NCBI RefSeq assembly: GCF_000315915.1
Contig: NC_020191.1
Location: forward strand, 744,001 to 808,000
Direction: 5' to 3'
From: Henningerozyma blattae CBS 6284
Taxonomy: Eukaryota > Ascomycota > Saccharomycetes > Saccharomycetales > Saccharomycetaceae
DNA length: 64,000 bases
The notes beneath the pieces are model-generated. The model was given only the letters and a program-made list of their open reading frames with translations, did no database searches and was not told where the DNA came from. Below are positions 21,371 through 30,751 of this stretch, one piece after another. Made by a program: the position numbers and the translations under genes. Each line of letters opens with the position of its first letter. Positions within the stretch are counted from its first letter, which is position 1.

Positions 21371-22815
21371 ACTGTTGGTGTTATGATTACTGTTACCCAA
21401 TTTCTTGCTTTTCTTCTTCCATAAAGTCGATCCTGAATGTAATGAAGCCACTCTTATAACAGAACCACAACGATGCCCAGAGCCAACAACCACACAGGCC
21501 ATTATTGGGCTGATCTTTGCATTTCTTGCGATGACGACAGAATAGCCTCGAATCAAACTCATCCCAGACTGTAACGCTCACTTGCTCTGCTCGACGCTAC
21601 GTAATGGACATGACCAACAATGCTGTACATGCTCCAAACTCTCTCTCTCTCTCTGCATCCACTATTCAATATCACTACTACCTACCTACTTTCCAAACAT
21701 CTTACCCTATACTATTCAAGCAAGACTCGACTCGATTCGGCTCGACGTTTACTATTGTCTTTCCATCATTACCTTACTTACTACTTCCTATTACCTAGCT
21801 TGACCCACTTTGAACTGTGTGTCCACAGAACCCACAGCATCGTCTTGTCCAGTGAAAAATTTTTCAGTATTCATCCATCAATACAACAAAGCTTTTGTTA
21901 TTGGCTTGTCGGAAAAACTTGGAAAGTTACCCGGGATGTCACGTGCGGGTAACAGAGAGCAAAAAATAACCGAGAAAAAAGCAAGACACCGAAAAACGTG
22001 CGGGTAACAGTCCCCGGGAAAACTCCGTGGGTTCACAACAAAAACAACAACAACAATATCCGCAAAAAGTTTCAGTAGCATGTGAAGGCCATTTGTTATG
22101 GACGTGGCATGTTTGAGCATGTTTGAGCTTAATTTGTAGTGTTTTGCAACTTTGTAACTTTTTGCAGCTTTCTACAGCTTTTTTCATTATGGTTTGTTAT
22201 CGATGGTGAGTGGGTAGTGGAGTATACTATGGGGTAACCTTTTAGTGGATGAGCCTTTGCACAGCATTTCCTGGGAAACCAGAGAAGCGTGGGCCAAGTG
22301 GTGGTGGTGGAACTTGGCAAACTTGCTTGTAGTTAGTTTGACAGTAGTAGCAGCAGCAGCAGCAGTTGTAGTACATAGTGTTCTGGGTATTTAAGCAGTT
22401 GTGCTCTTGTGCTGCTGTTTCTTGAGTCCCCTTGTAGTGTAGCAGCGTCTCTTTGTTCTTTCCCAGCACTGTTGGTGGCCCGATAGATTGACAACTAGAA
22501 AAGACACTCCTATTTTTGTCCAGGTATTTTGGCGAGCATAGCTATCACAGCATTCCTGAATATCGTTCAGCGTAACTTATTATTAATACCATTCATCATA
22601 GATCTTTTTTATTTATCCATCATTGGCTCTTTTATTCTATCAGATATTCTTTTGTTGCCCCCTTTTTCCTGCTTTGCATAGACTTAATAGCATATTGAAA
22701 AGCATATTTTTTACTTTTCTTTGTAGCATACGTTAAATCACGTTTAACACACCTATTATAATACCCTCCCCCCCCCCCCCTCCTTTACATACCTCTACAC
22801 GTATTCAAACGCACA
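21371..22815. promoter_or_regulatory. OLA1-CSG2 divergent region with Reb1 and Cbf1 sites
   Basis: This 1.4-kb divergent spacer looks GC-richer than its surroundings. It contains three exact Reb1 sites within 81 bp: TTACCCG at 21927-21933, CGGGTAA at 21946-21952 and again at 22001-22007. A Cbf1-type CACGTG (21940-21945) abuts the second. Reb1 sites usually set nucleosome-free regions. Repeats include (CT)8 at 21639-21654, (CAG)5 at 22351-22365 and thirteen consecutive C residues at 22768-22780, only 35 bp before the CSG2 ATG. Several short open frames on both strands are not conserved proteins. Confidence 0.75.
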
Positions 22816-24099
22816 ATGCCTCCAGTATTGATCTGGGTAACCACTTGTATATCGTATGTCATACAGACTAGGCTGCTGTCCAAGATTCAATCGAAACAGT
22901 TTGCCCTCCATGTGGCTGCTATAACCAGAGATAGTAGTAAAATACAGACGGATCACCCCAGTGACGATAATGGTCCAAATGCATTGACTGTTTATTTGGC
23001 TTTTATGTACTTTGGTGGTTGGTTGTTGTTATTGCCGTTAAGTGCTTTGATTAAAGATGAAACTAGAACTAGCCTACTACCCTTAGGTGGCTCCTCAAAC
23101 CAAAGGCCTGCCGCCATTAGATCACCTACCACATCTAGTGAGCGTGGATTGGCCAATGGAGCCGACTCAGTAACTCCCTCTGTGACTTCTTCGACGTCTG
23201 CTTTAGATATACCACCAACGATTGCTGAAGAGGATCTACTAGCTGTAGATGAATTGATCATAGATCGGTACTCCACAATGTCAACTTCAGATGTTTTGTA
23301 TTATGTGGCAAAATTATCATTCATGTCGTTAACTGTGGTGGTCCCAATGATTTGCTATAATTTAGCATTAGCATTATGCCCAGCTTTTGAAGTCGTAATC
23401 ATGCAAAGAGTATCAATTTTCGAAATAACTTCATTGTTATATGGTGTCACCAATATTGCCAAGAGGAAAAGTTTATTTACTAAATATGTCTTTATGATGG
23501 TCGCTTTATTAAGTATTTTGGTGATCGGCTATAATAAAGCGACTTGTGATTTATTAGATGGGAAAATTAAAGTTAATAAAGAAACTGGAGAATTGGCTGA
23601 TCCTTTCTTATTTGATCGTTTGAAAGGTTATTTAATTTGTGGATTGGGCTCTTTGCCCATTGGTTTATTTTATGTGTTTTGGAATACTTGGTTTAATGGG
23701 CCAGATGCAAATCCAAAGAGACAGGGGCATCATTTATCAATGATTGGTTTAATAAGTATGATCATGCTATTACCGTTCTTCCCCAAGTTCCCCTTCTACA
23801 ATCACAAGATTTCCCTTTTGTATAGCATCAAGTCATTCTGGTTACCTCTATTATTTTCTGTGATCTTTGGAACTGTACCAAATTTACTATCCATCATATA
23901 TTTGAATAGAAATTACTCACCAGAATATTCTACTACAACTAATTTGGGTTCTGTCATTTTAATGGGTATCGTGGAATATATATTGGACCCAGAAAGTAAA
24001 ACTATTTTAAAATGGGAAGTTATTGGTTATGCAACAGTTATCGTGGCTTGCATTTATTTGTCAGTAGCTTACTATGGTAAGAGAAAGTTTTTACGTTAA
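22816..24099 (+). CDS. CSG2: Csg2, regulatory subunit for MIPC synthesis
   Basis: A 427-residue polytopic membrane protein (S. cerevisiae Csg2 is 410 aa). Csg2 partners with the mannosyltransferases Sur1 and Csh1 in making mannosyl-inositolphosphorylceramide and is needed for calcium tolerance. The call rests on matched landmarks: an N-terminal membrane segment followed by SKIQSKQF, the acidic and Ser/Thr-rich loop at about residues 80-150, NLALALCPAFEVVIMQ, YNKATCDLLDGK, ELADPFLFDRLKGYLICGLGSL, and a C-terminal block with NLGSVILMGIVEY and WEVIGY. About ten hydrophobic segments are visible. It lies between OLA1 and ETR1, whereas in S. cerevisiae it lies beside SCO1. Confidence 0.9.
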   Translation: MPPVLIWVTTCISYVIQTRLLSKIQSKQFALHVAAITRDSSKIQTDHPSDDNGPNALTVYLAFMYFGGWLLLLPLSALIKDETRTSLLPLGGSSNQRPAAIRSPTTSSERGLANGADSVTPSVTSSTSALDIPPTIAEEDLLAVDELIIDRYSTMSTSDVLYYVAKLSFMSLTVVVPMICYNLALALCPAFEVVIMQRVSIFEITSLLYGVTNIAKRKSLFTKYVFMMVALLSILVIGYNKATCDLLDGKIKVNKETGELADPFLFDRLKGYLICGLGSLPIGLFYVFWNTWFNGPDANPKRQGHHLSMIGLISMIMLLPFFPKFPFYNHKISLLYSIKSFWLPLLFSVIFGTVPNLLSIIYLNRNYSPEYSTTTNLGSVILMGIVEYILDPESKTILKWEVIGYATVIVACIYLSVAYYGKRKFLR

Positions 24100-24532
24100 T
24101 TTAAAATTCTTACACCAATTATTTTTTTTGTTTTCCTTAGAGTGGCACGATATATATCTCTCTATATTAACTCATCCATCAATCGGTGTAACTTATAAAC
24201 AAAAGGGCAAATAAATTAGTAGTACCTTTGTGCTTGTTTTTTTTTTTTTGTCCTTCCACATTTACATCGTCATTAATATTACTCTACTCTAATTTTAATT
24301 TCACATTATCTTACTTACATTTTCATTCAATTATTTATAAATTAACCATTTTTCCAGTATTTTTTTCTAATTTGTTTTATATCCCTATATAATTACTTAT
24401 TTATTCATATAATTGTTTAACTGATGCGTTTTTTTACAAGTTTTATATATACTTTTGTTTAGTTGTCTGTTTGTTTATTTTTAAATCATGAATATTAGCA
24501 GTCTTATATCAAAAGTAGCTCCATTGCCGTTC
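24100..24532. other. CSG2-ETR1 convergent 3' region
   Basis: AT-rich spacer between two convergent genes with T-tracts (for example 24238-24249) suited to 3'-end formation. No gene or other element is seen. Confidence 0.5.
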
Positions 24533-25672
24533 TTAATCCCAATTCAATACAACCAACTTCTTCTTACCAGTAGAGTTAATACCGTCTTTGACAAGATCCA
24601 AAACTTGTTCATCAGTGAATTTCTTAACATCCCAAGTTAATGGTATAATTTCATCTTTTGGTGAGATAATATCACCATTCGTATATAATTTAACAAATTC
24701 ATGTACTGCTTCAATTTTACTTTCAGGGTTACGTTTAACATTGTCAGTAATCCAAAACCCTTTAGAAGTTAAACCTTTAAAGATATGAAGAGAGGTTGGT
24801 AAAGTCACAGGTTGTTTGGACATACCTCCATATGTTAACATCAACCCGTCTCTTTGTAATTTTCTAGCAATAGCACCACTAGATTTACCACCAACAGAGT
24901 TTAATGCCAACTTTATATTTGGATTTGGTCCCAAGAATTTGGGTAAAATTGTCTTATTAAATTCTTTATCATAATTTTGACTTTCAGAAATAACTTTGGT
25001 TGCACCAAATTTTTCTTCTAATGTTTTAGCAACTTCTTCAAAGTTATCACGATCACGTATAACACTTAAGGAGTTAATTCCCTTAGCTTTAGCTATTTGA
25101 GTGACAAACTTAGATACACCAGAAGTACCTGCATTTTGGACTAGCCAATCATTTTCCTTAGGATTCCAATCTTTAATGTAATCATTGACTAATTGATATG
25201 CAGTACACCCATTGACACCAACTGTAGCTGCAGTGTAGATATCTAATCCATTAACTTTTACTAATTCATTATCTCTATCAAATAATCTGTAATTGGACCA
25301 CGTTCCTTGATTCGAACGAATAGGGATTACCCAATCACCAATTTTAAAGGATGAGCTTTTATTTTCTGGTAGAGATATAACTTCAAAGACACCTTCATTC
25401 CCAGCAATAGCGGAAGGTTCCGATGTTGAATAGTCATAGGTCTTATCTGGAAGAGATGGATAAACCCCTTGAAGTTGATTAATGTCCGATGGATTAATTG
25501 GAAATGCCAAGGTACGTACCACAATTGATTTAGATAGATTCTGCTTTGGCTGATAATTTTGTAATGATAATACTGAAGAACAATCTTCAAGGTTATGGTT
25601 AGAATATATTATCGATTTGAACGTTGTTGGTAATTTAGATGCCATTCTCTTGGTAATTCTGACGCCCGACAT
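24533..25672 (-). CDS. ETR1: Mitochondrial 2-enoyl thioester reductase Etr1
   Basis: A 379-residue medium-chain dehydrogenase/reductase (S. cerevisiae Etr1 is 380 aa) that performs the NADPH-dependent last step of mitochondrial type II fatty acid synthesis, needed for lipoic acid and respiration. The N-terminus MSGVRITKRMASKLPTTFKS is basic and hydroxylated like a presequence. NPSDINQLQGVYPS (60-73) contains the Tyr that corresponds to the catalytic residue of the family. The cofactor region has QNAGTSGVSKFVTQIAKAKG, and LALNSVGGKSS and LMLTYGGMSKQPVTLPTS follow. I start at the ATG at 25672 because the longer frame begins with TTG; a shorter start at codon 10 is possible. Confidence 0.95.
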   Translation of the reverse strand: MSGVRITKRMASKLPTTFKSIIYSNHNLEDCSSVLSLQNYQPKQNLSKSIVVRTLAFPINPSDINQLQGVYPSLPDKTYDYSTSEPSAIAGNEGVFEVISLPENKSSSFKIGDWVIPIRSNQGTWSNYRLFDRDNELVKVNGLDIYTAATVGVNGCTAYQLVNDYIKDWNPKENDWLVQNAGTSGVSKFVTQIAKAKGINSLSVIRDRDNFEEVAKTLEEKFGATKVISESQNYDKEFNKTILPKFLGPNPNIKLALNSVGGKSSGAIARKLQRDGLMLTYGGMSKQPVTLPTSLHIFKGLTSKGFWITDNVKRNPESKIEAVHEFVKLYTNGDIISPKDEIIPLTWDVKKFTDEQVLDLVKDGINSTGKKKLVVLNWD

Positions 25673-26369
25673 TATGTTAAATATAAATAGCAATAATGAT
25701 GTTTGATAGCCTTAAATTGAATATTTAATTAGTTTATTCAATTAATATATATACAAAAAAATGAAGTTACTTTCAAATAAAACTAGATAAAATCGCTTTT
25801 CAACGTTTACCCCAATCCTTTATTACTCTTCGGATCTGTCCTCTTCGTTTTATACTTACTACCTTTAATTTCCCAATTCCGGTTCATCCTAAAAATCTCC
25901 ATTATTCCCTCCATTCTTCCGTGACAGTAATAAATAAAAAGTAATACCAAAAACAACAGTAACTTTATTACGAAATCAAAAAAAGAAGAGTAATCCATAT
26001 GAGATAAAATAAGAAAATCTGTCGAAGTAAAATAAATGGTATTGGTAATGGTTGGTCTGCAAAAAATTGACCATTATTGGTATATAAGGGATATAAAATA
26101 TTTAGATAAAAAAAAGGAGAGGTAGTGTAATGGGGAAAAATCACAATAATAACATGTGGTGGATAACAGGATAGGTATTAACAATTCGATATATTAATGG
26201 AAAAGATCATTAATACCCTGTCGTATAATATAAAAATACAGATATGAACAAATGTCATAATAAAATAGAACAGTTAAAAAAAAATTGATAATTTAGGAAC
26301 GTTCTAATAATATGAAGAATTTTAGAATCGAGAAAAATAAAATTGTTAGGATATTAATTCCCGGTTTTC
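25673..26369. other. Upstream region of ETR1 and 3' flank of CDS1
   Basis: A 697-bp AT-rich spacer between two genes transcribed in the same (minus) direction. Short open frames here are not recognised and look random. No confident regulatory site was found. Confidence 0.4.
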
Positions 26370-27740
26370 TTAAAATGAAGTGGTTAAGGACTCAGAGACA
26401 TTGGCATAAACTTCATTCAAGGCTTGATAGCCTTTATCAGGAATTACACCCCTTGAAAAAAGAGCTTGAGTTAGCATGCAAATTAAGTCAACAATTTGAC
26501 GTTCATCAAAATTCATTAGAATTGTTGATAAAATAGTTTGAACAGTAATTCTATGTTCATTAATAAATGTCTCGTAGTACAAATTAGTGAAAGAGCCCAT
26601 TAAAAATTGGCAATCAATTCTATCAGTAATACCACCATGGCCTGGAATAGTGTGGCCAAAATCTTTAACTTTAAATGTTCTCTTTAAACCTGAAGCGAAA
26701 AAACCACCAAATGGAGCAAATAATGAGGCAAATGTGGCCAAATTTAATGCATGGAAATAAATTGGTTTCATTGTAATGACTGAAATACCAATTTTCTCAA
26801 AAATAATTGGAGGTAATCTGAAATCTTGTGGAATGAAAACAGGGTTCAATTCACATTGTAAAGGTGAGAAGAAATTAGTGGTTACATCAGTTACAGGACA
26901 AATCAAATAATTAAAAGGGACTAATAATTTGGTTAGAACAATACTGAACAATGCAGTAAAAAACCAAGCACCAATAAAACCTTCTAAAGTCTTCTTTGGA
27001 GATATTTCAATTAATTTAGTACGGCCAAAGGTAATACCACACAAGTATGCAAAGATATCATTGATAATAACTAAACCACAAGGCATTAAGAACCAAAATA
27101 GACCATTGATGACATTGTTAATACCTAAATGAGCTTGGAAAACAACTAACAGTAGAACCATGTGGGTGATGCACAAGGAGCCAAATTGGTATTTTAAAGA
27201 GCCCCTTCTTAAACTATAAACAAATAACATGAAACCAAACAAATAAGAGAAATAACAAACAAATCTATGATAAGTAATAACTAAAGTTAAAATCTTATAT
27301 TTAAAAAAGAAATCTTGGAAGAATGCAAATAATGATATACCATTTAAGTAATATATAGTAGTGAAAAGTAAATGCCAATTAGCTAGTTTTGTCATTGGCA
27401 ATTTTTTGAAACGAGCTGTTTCACCAGTTACATTAATACATTCTTTAAAAGTTGCAATTTGACATAAAAAGATTAATGTAATACACCAGATATAACCAGA
27501 GGCTAAAACAGCAAAAAAACCAGATATTAAAAATAAGGAAGTTATGGTTCTAACTACGAAGTTATGGTTCCTAGTTTCCTTCACTGGCTCTCCAGAAGTA
27601 GGAGCAGAAGTGGCAGCACTGGTAGAACTCTCATTCTTCTTTTCTGGAATATTTGGGGAACTTTCTTTCGAGCGATTTATAGCTTTTTCAGAATTGGCTT
27701 TCTTGTTACTGCCTTTACTCTTAGACTTTTTACCTGCCAT
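26370..27740 (-). CDS. CDS1: CDP-diacylglycerol synthase Cds1
   Basis: A 456-residue phosphatidate cytidylyltransferase of the ER and mitochondria (S. cerevisiae Cds1 is 457 aa). It converts CTP and phosphatidate to CDP-diacylglycerol, the branch point for phosphatidylinositol, phosphatidylserine and cardiolipin. The N-terminus is Lys/Ser-rich and cytosolic, and multiple membrane segments follow. The family signature runs from SGLKRTFKVKD through PGHGG (366-370) to ITDRID, with all invariant residues present. The start MAGKKSKSKG at 27740 is preferred: it gives the family length, and the upstream in-frame extension is not conserved. It diverges from RKM3 as in S. cerevisiae. Confidence 0.97.
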   Translation of the reverse strand: MAGKKSKSKGSNKKANSEKAINRSKESSPNIPEKKNESSTSAATSAPTSGEPVKETRNHNFVVRTITSLFLISGFFAVLASGYIWCITLIFLCQIATFKECINVTGETARFKKLPMTKLANWHLLFTTIYYLNGISLFAFFQDFFFKYKILTLVITYHRFVCYFSYLFGFMLFVYSLRRGSLKYQFGSLCITHMVLLLVVFQAHLGINNVINGLFWFLMPCGLVIINDIFAYLCGITFGRTKLIEISPKKTLEGFIGAWFFTALFSIVLTKLLVPFNYLICPVTDVTTNFFSPLQCELNPVFIPQDFRLPPIIFEKIGISVITMKPIYFHALNLATFASLFAPFGGFFASGLKRTFKVKDFGHTIPGHGGITDRIDCQFLMGSFTNLYYETFINEHRITVQTILSTILMNFDERQIVDLICMLTQALFSRGVIPDKGYQALNEVYANVSESLTTSF

Positions 27741-28406
27741 CTTGTTTAGCTTATTATACTGATAGGTGTTTTTAAGGTAATAATATCCGTGCTGTACAAA
27801 ATCGAGTTCAGAAGTTGAAGCTTTCATATACTCTACAATTACAATAAAGAATTGATTGAAAAGGCACTTCGCACAGCCAATACTTTTAAACCATATCACA
27901 TCCACACTGGAATAATTTCATCATAATTAACTCCCCATCATTATTATTTACACAAATGCGAAATGCGACATGAAATTTCAAATTTCCGAGTTGAAATTAC
28001 CATATTGTATGAAAAAATAAAAAGTCACGTTCTGCATCACTTCCCACGGAGAGATAGCATATGAAAAATTCGTCAAAGATTCCTCATTAGGCAATACAAG
28101 TAGACGTTCTCATATAATATGCTGACGATCGTTTGACAGTAGGTCTTATACGATTACTGTTTGCTGACTACTCATCCCCTGCACCTCTTTGGTTTTGTAG
28201 AATTTACGTGCTTTTTATAGATTTCAACTTACCTTTCAGTTTACAGAAATGGCATAGAAGCTCATCCCGATGAGCTTGAATATTTCTAAAGTTTCAAAAA
28301 TCGATGAGTATATAAAAAAAATTTCTCATATGTTATATTCAAGGAAAAACAGCTCAGATATACCGCTTGATAATACTTGGAAACACCAGTTCAGTATCAA
28401 CTACAT
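27741..28406. promoter_or_regulatory. CDS1-RKM3 divergent promoter with PAC motifs
   Basis: GATGAG/CTCATC (PAC core) occurs four times: CTCATC at 28171-28176, CTCATC and GATGAG within a perfect palindrome with arms AAGCTCATC (28258-28266) and GATGAGCTT (28269-28277), and CGATGAG at 28302-28308. An A-tract followed by ATTTCTCAT sits near 28314. PAC elements bound by Dot6/Tod6 mark ribosome-biogenesis genes, which fits RKM3, a ribosomal-protein methyltransferase. No clear Ino2/Ino4 element for CDS1 was found. Confidence 0.65.
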
Positions 28407-30137
28407 ATGTCAGCCACTAGCCCGGAAGATTTGAAAGATATTTTAGATTTCGTCAAAGAATCAGATGGGACTTTTCTTTCTTCGCATTGTGAGATCAAAC
28501 CTTCTAAGCTAGGTGGGTTAGGGGTATTCAGCACTAAAGATATTCATGAAGGCAGCGTTTTGTTACGTGTGCCCAAATCCTCGATCTTTTCTTCATCCAA
28601 TTCCGCGGTTGCAAATTTATTATTAGATGAAGAAATCGATGGTATGCTAGCATTAAATATTGCATTTATCTATGAAACTACCGTTTTCAGGAGCACTAGT
28701 CATTGGTATAAATATTTGAAAAGTATCAAATATGAAGATAATGAAGGTACTTTGTATTTACCTCCAAGCATGTGGGATGCCAAAGTGAAGAAGTGGTTGA
28801 AAGATACTACTTTTGATGCATTACATGATGCATTAAGTCCTCAGGATGAATTGCAAGAAGGTTTTGAAATTGCAATTAATTTAGCCTTAAAATGGGGAAA
28901 TGATTTTGGTTTAGAAATTCCAAAGGGGTTTTTAGATGTTGATATTGAAGATGAGAAAGATGTCAAACTAAAGTATTCAAGATTTGTCGCTACAGCATTT
29001 GCCATATCATCCAGAGTTTTCGAAATTGATAATTACCATGAAAGTGCATTGGTTCCAGTTGCTGATTTGTTTAATCATCATGTATCTACCCCAAATGTTC
29101 GATTTATTTCCCTGTATGAAGTTTGTTATAAATGTGGTGAGCCTGGTATGTGCAAACATCTAATAGCCGAGGAAGTTATTGAAGAACAAAAGAAAGAAAA
29201 ATCTATGGAAATCATAGAAAATCCTTCTCAAGATTCTATAGTGGATACGGAACTCATCCAATGTCTCGAAAATGGTGATTTTGATGAAGAAGATAACAGC
29301 ATGTCAGAAAATGAAAATAATGATAGCCAAGATGAAGATGACAATGTTACTGAAGCTGCTAACGATATATACGGCAATAAAATAGATCCTGAAGATTGTG
29401 TAGAATTGGCTGTCGTAGTTCCAATCTCTGAAGGGGAAGAAATTTTTAACTCTTATGGTGAAATGCCGAATTCATATCTTATGGCTAGATATGGGTTCTG
29501 TGTTAGAGAAAACCCCTCAGACCTCCTATATCTTGGCAAACAACTGATATCATTAGCAGCAAAGGATAGGAAAATTCACGAAAGATTAGATTTTTGGAAA
29601 AATACTATTTATGAGCCATTCATAGAGTGGTATCAACTTGAAAGAAAAGAGTCGGAAGAAGATGATGATCATGAAATCTCTGATTGTAAAGATCATGACC
29701 ATAGTACTCCTGCAAGTGCAGAAGAATCGGATGAATATTCAGATAATGATGAAGAAAATGACATAGAGGAGTCTGTTAAGCCTTGGTTATCCGAAATATG
29801 TCTTGATTGTGAAGGAGAGCCAACTATTTCACTCACAGCATTATCTAACTTGATATCGATGAAAAATACAGTGTACAAAAATTTTGTCAAAAAAATAGAA
29901 TCTTCGAAGGAGGAAGATAACGGGAGAAAGATTTATCAAACTTTAATTTCCACTAGATCCAATAAGGATGTCAACACATTTGTGAGAGCATTATTGAAAG
30001 ATGTGAGAATCTTCAAGTTACCAAAATCAAAAGACGAATTACCAAAAGATGTACAAGTCAGCGTTTTTGAATCACTACTAAGTATTTTAGCCGCTGAAAA
30101 TCGCATGATAGAAATTGCCAAAAATAAATATTTATAG
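28407..30137 (+). CDS. RKM3: Ribosomal protein lysine methyltransferase Rkm3
   Basis: A 576-residue SET-domain protein of the Rkm/RuBisCO-methyltransferase type (S. cerevisiae Rkm3 is 552 aa). Rkm3 methylates a lysine of ribosomal protein Rpl42. The split SET domain shows LGGLGVFSTKDIHEG, LVPVADLFNHH and EEIFNSYGEMPNSYLMARYGF. A Cys-containing CYKCGEPGMCKHLIAEE segment follows the SET core, as in S. cerevisiae. Two long acidic insertions (about residues 300-345 and 420-465) separate the domains. The frame extends ten codons upstream to a TTG, so the ATG at 28407 is taken as the start. The gene is followed by RPL4, the same order as in S. cerevisiae. Confidence 0.94.
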   Translation: MSATSPEDLKDILDFVKESDGTFLSSHCEIKPSKLGGLGVFSTKDIHEGSVLLRVPKSSIFSSSNSAVANLLLDEEIDGMLALNIAFIYETTVFRSTSHWYKYLKSIKYEDNEGTLYLPPSMWDAKVKKWLKDTTFDALHDALSPQDELQEGFEIAINLALKWGNDFGLEIPKGFLDVDIEDEKDVKLKYSRFVATAFAISSRVFEIDNYHESALVPVADLFNHHVSTPNVRFISLYEVCYKCGEPGMCKHLIAEEVIEEQKKEKSMEIIENPSQDSIVDTELIQCLENGDFDEEDNSMSENENNDSQDEDDNVTEAANDIYGNKIDPEDCVELAVVVPISEGEEIFNSYGEMPNSYLMARYGFCVRENPSDLLYLGKQLISLAAKDRKIHERLDFWKNTIYEPFIEWYQLERKESEEDDDHEISDCKDHDHSTPASAEESDEYSDNDEENDIEESVKPWLSEICLDCEGEPTISLTALSNLISMKNTVYKNFVKKIESSKEEDNGRKIYQTLISTRSNKDVNTFVRALLKDVRIFKLPKSKDELPKDVQVSVFESLLSILAAENRMIEIAKNKYL

Positions 30138-30751
30138 ACACTGGTTTATTTACCACAAAAAAATATTGTGCTCATGTATAGATTTGTATCATTATATAGA
30201 CTTACTACTTTTAAAGGCATAGACATTATTTGTCGTCCTCATCTCGTTCATGGCCAAGCCCTAGAAAATTCCCTCGAGCCACTTCAAATGCTTATCTTAA
30301 AAAGTAGCCTTCAGAATCAATTGAATCTATTTTGTAGATTCTAGCTCTTAGCAAACTTGGACCTTTGGACTATCCTAATCTAGAATCTTTTCAATGCATT
30401 CTTTTACTGCGCATTTCAGTAATATTTATTCTTCTGGGTGCTCTTACGTAAATTCACCCAATTATTTTATGACACTTGACCAAATTAGTATTTTCTCGCA
30501 CTTTACTGACACCGAAGTCATGAAAATTTTGAACAAAACCTAGTAAAATGTCGGATTCCCATTTTCGTATCCTGAAAAAATTTTTCACTCGGCCAACGCA
30601 AAACTTCGAGTGAAAAATTTTAACAAATATATAAAGTGGCCAAATATTCAATAGTAAGTCATCGTCAAAAAAAACTCAATTTTTCTGTTATTTCTTGATT
30701 ACCTTCTAACTCCTTCTAATAAAACCACCTAACACACGAACAACTATCAAA
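30138..30751 (+). promoter_or_regulatory. RPL4 promoter with two dyad elements
   Basis: A 26-bp dyad, TGGGTG (30435-30440), TTACGTAA (30444-30451) and CACCCA (30455-30460), is symmetric about one centre, with half-sites resembling Rap1 cores. Further down is a perfect 15-bp inverted repeat, AAAATTTTTCACTCG (30577-30591) and CGAGTGAAAAATTTT (30607-30621); each arm contains the RRPE motif bound by Stb3. A TATA element (TATATAAAG, 30628-30636) and a pyrimidine-rich leader precede the ATG. The usual tandem Rap1 pair of S. cerevisiae RP promoters was not seen. Confidence 0.7.

Noticed and set aside
27741..27905. 55-codon N-terminal extension of CDS1
   Set aside because: The downstream ATG at 27740 gives the exact family length; the extension does not resemble any Cds1 N-terminus.
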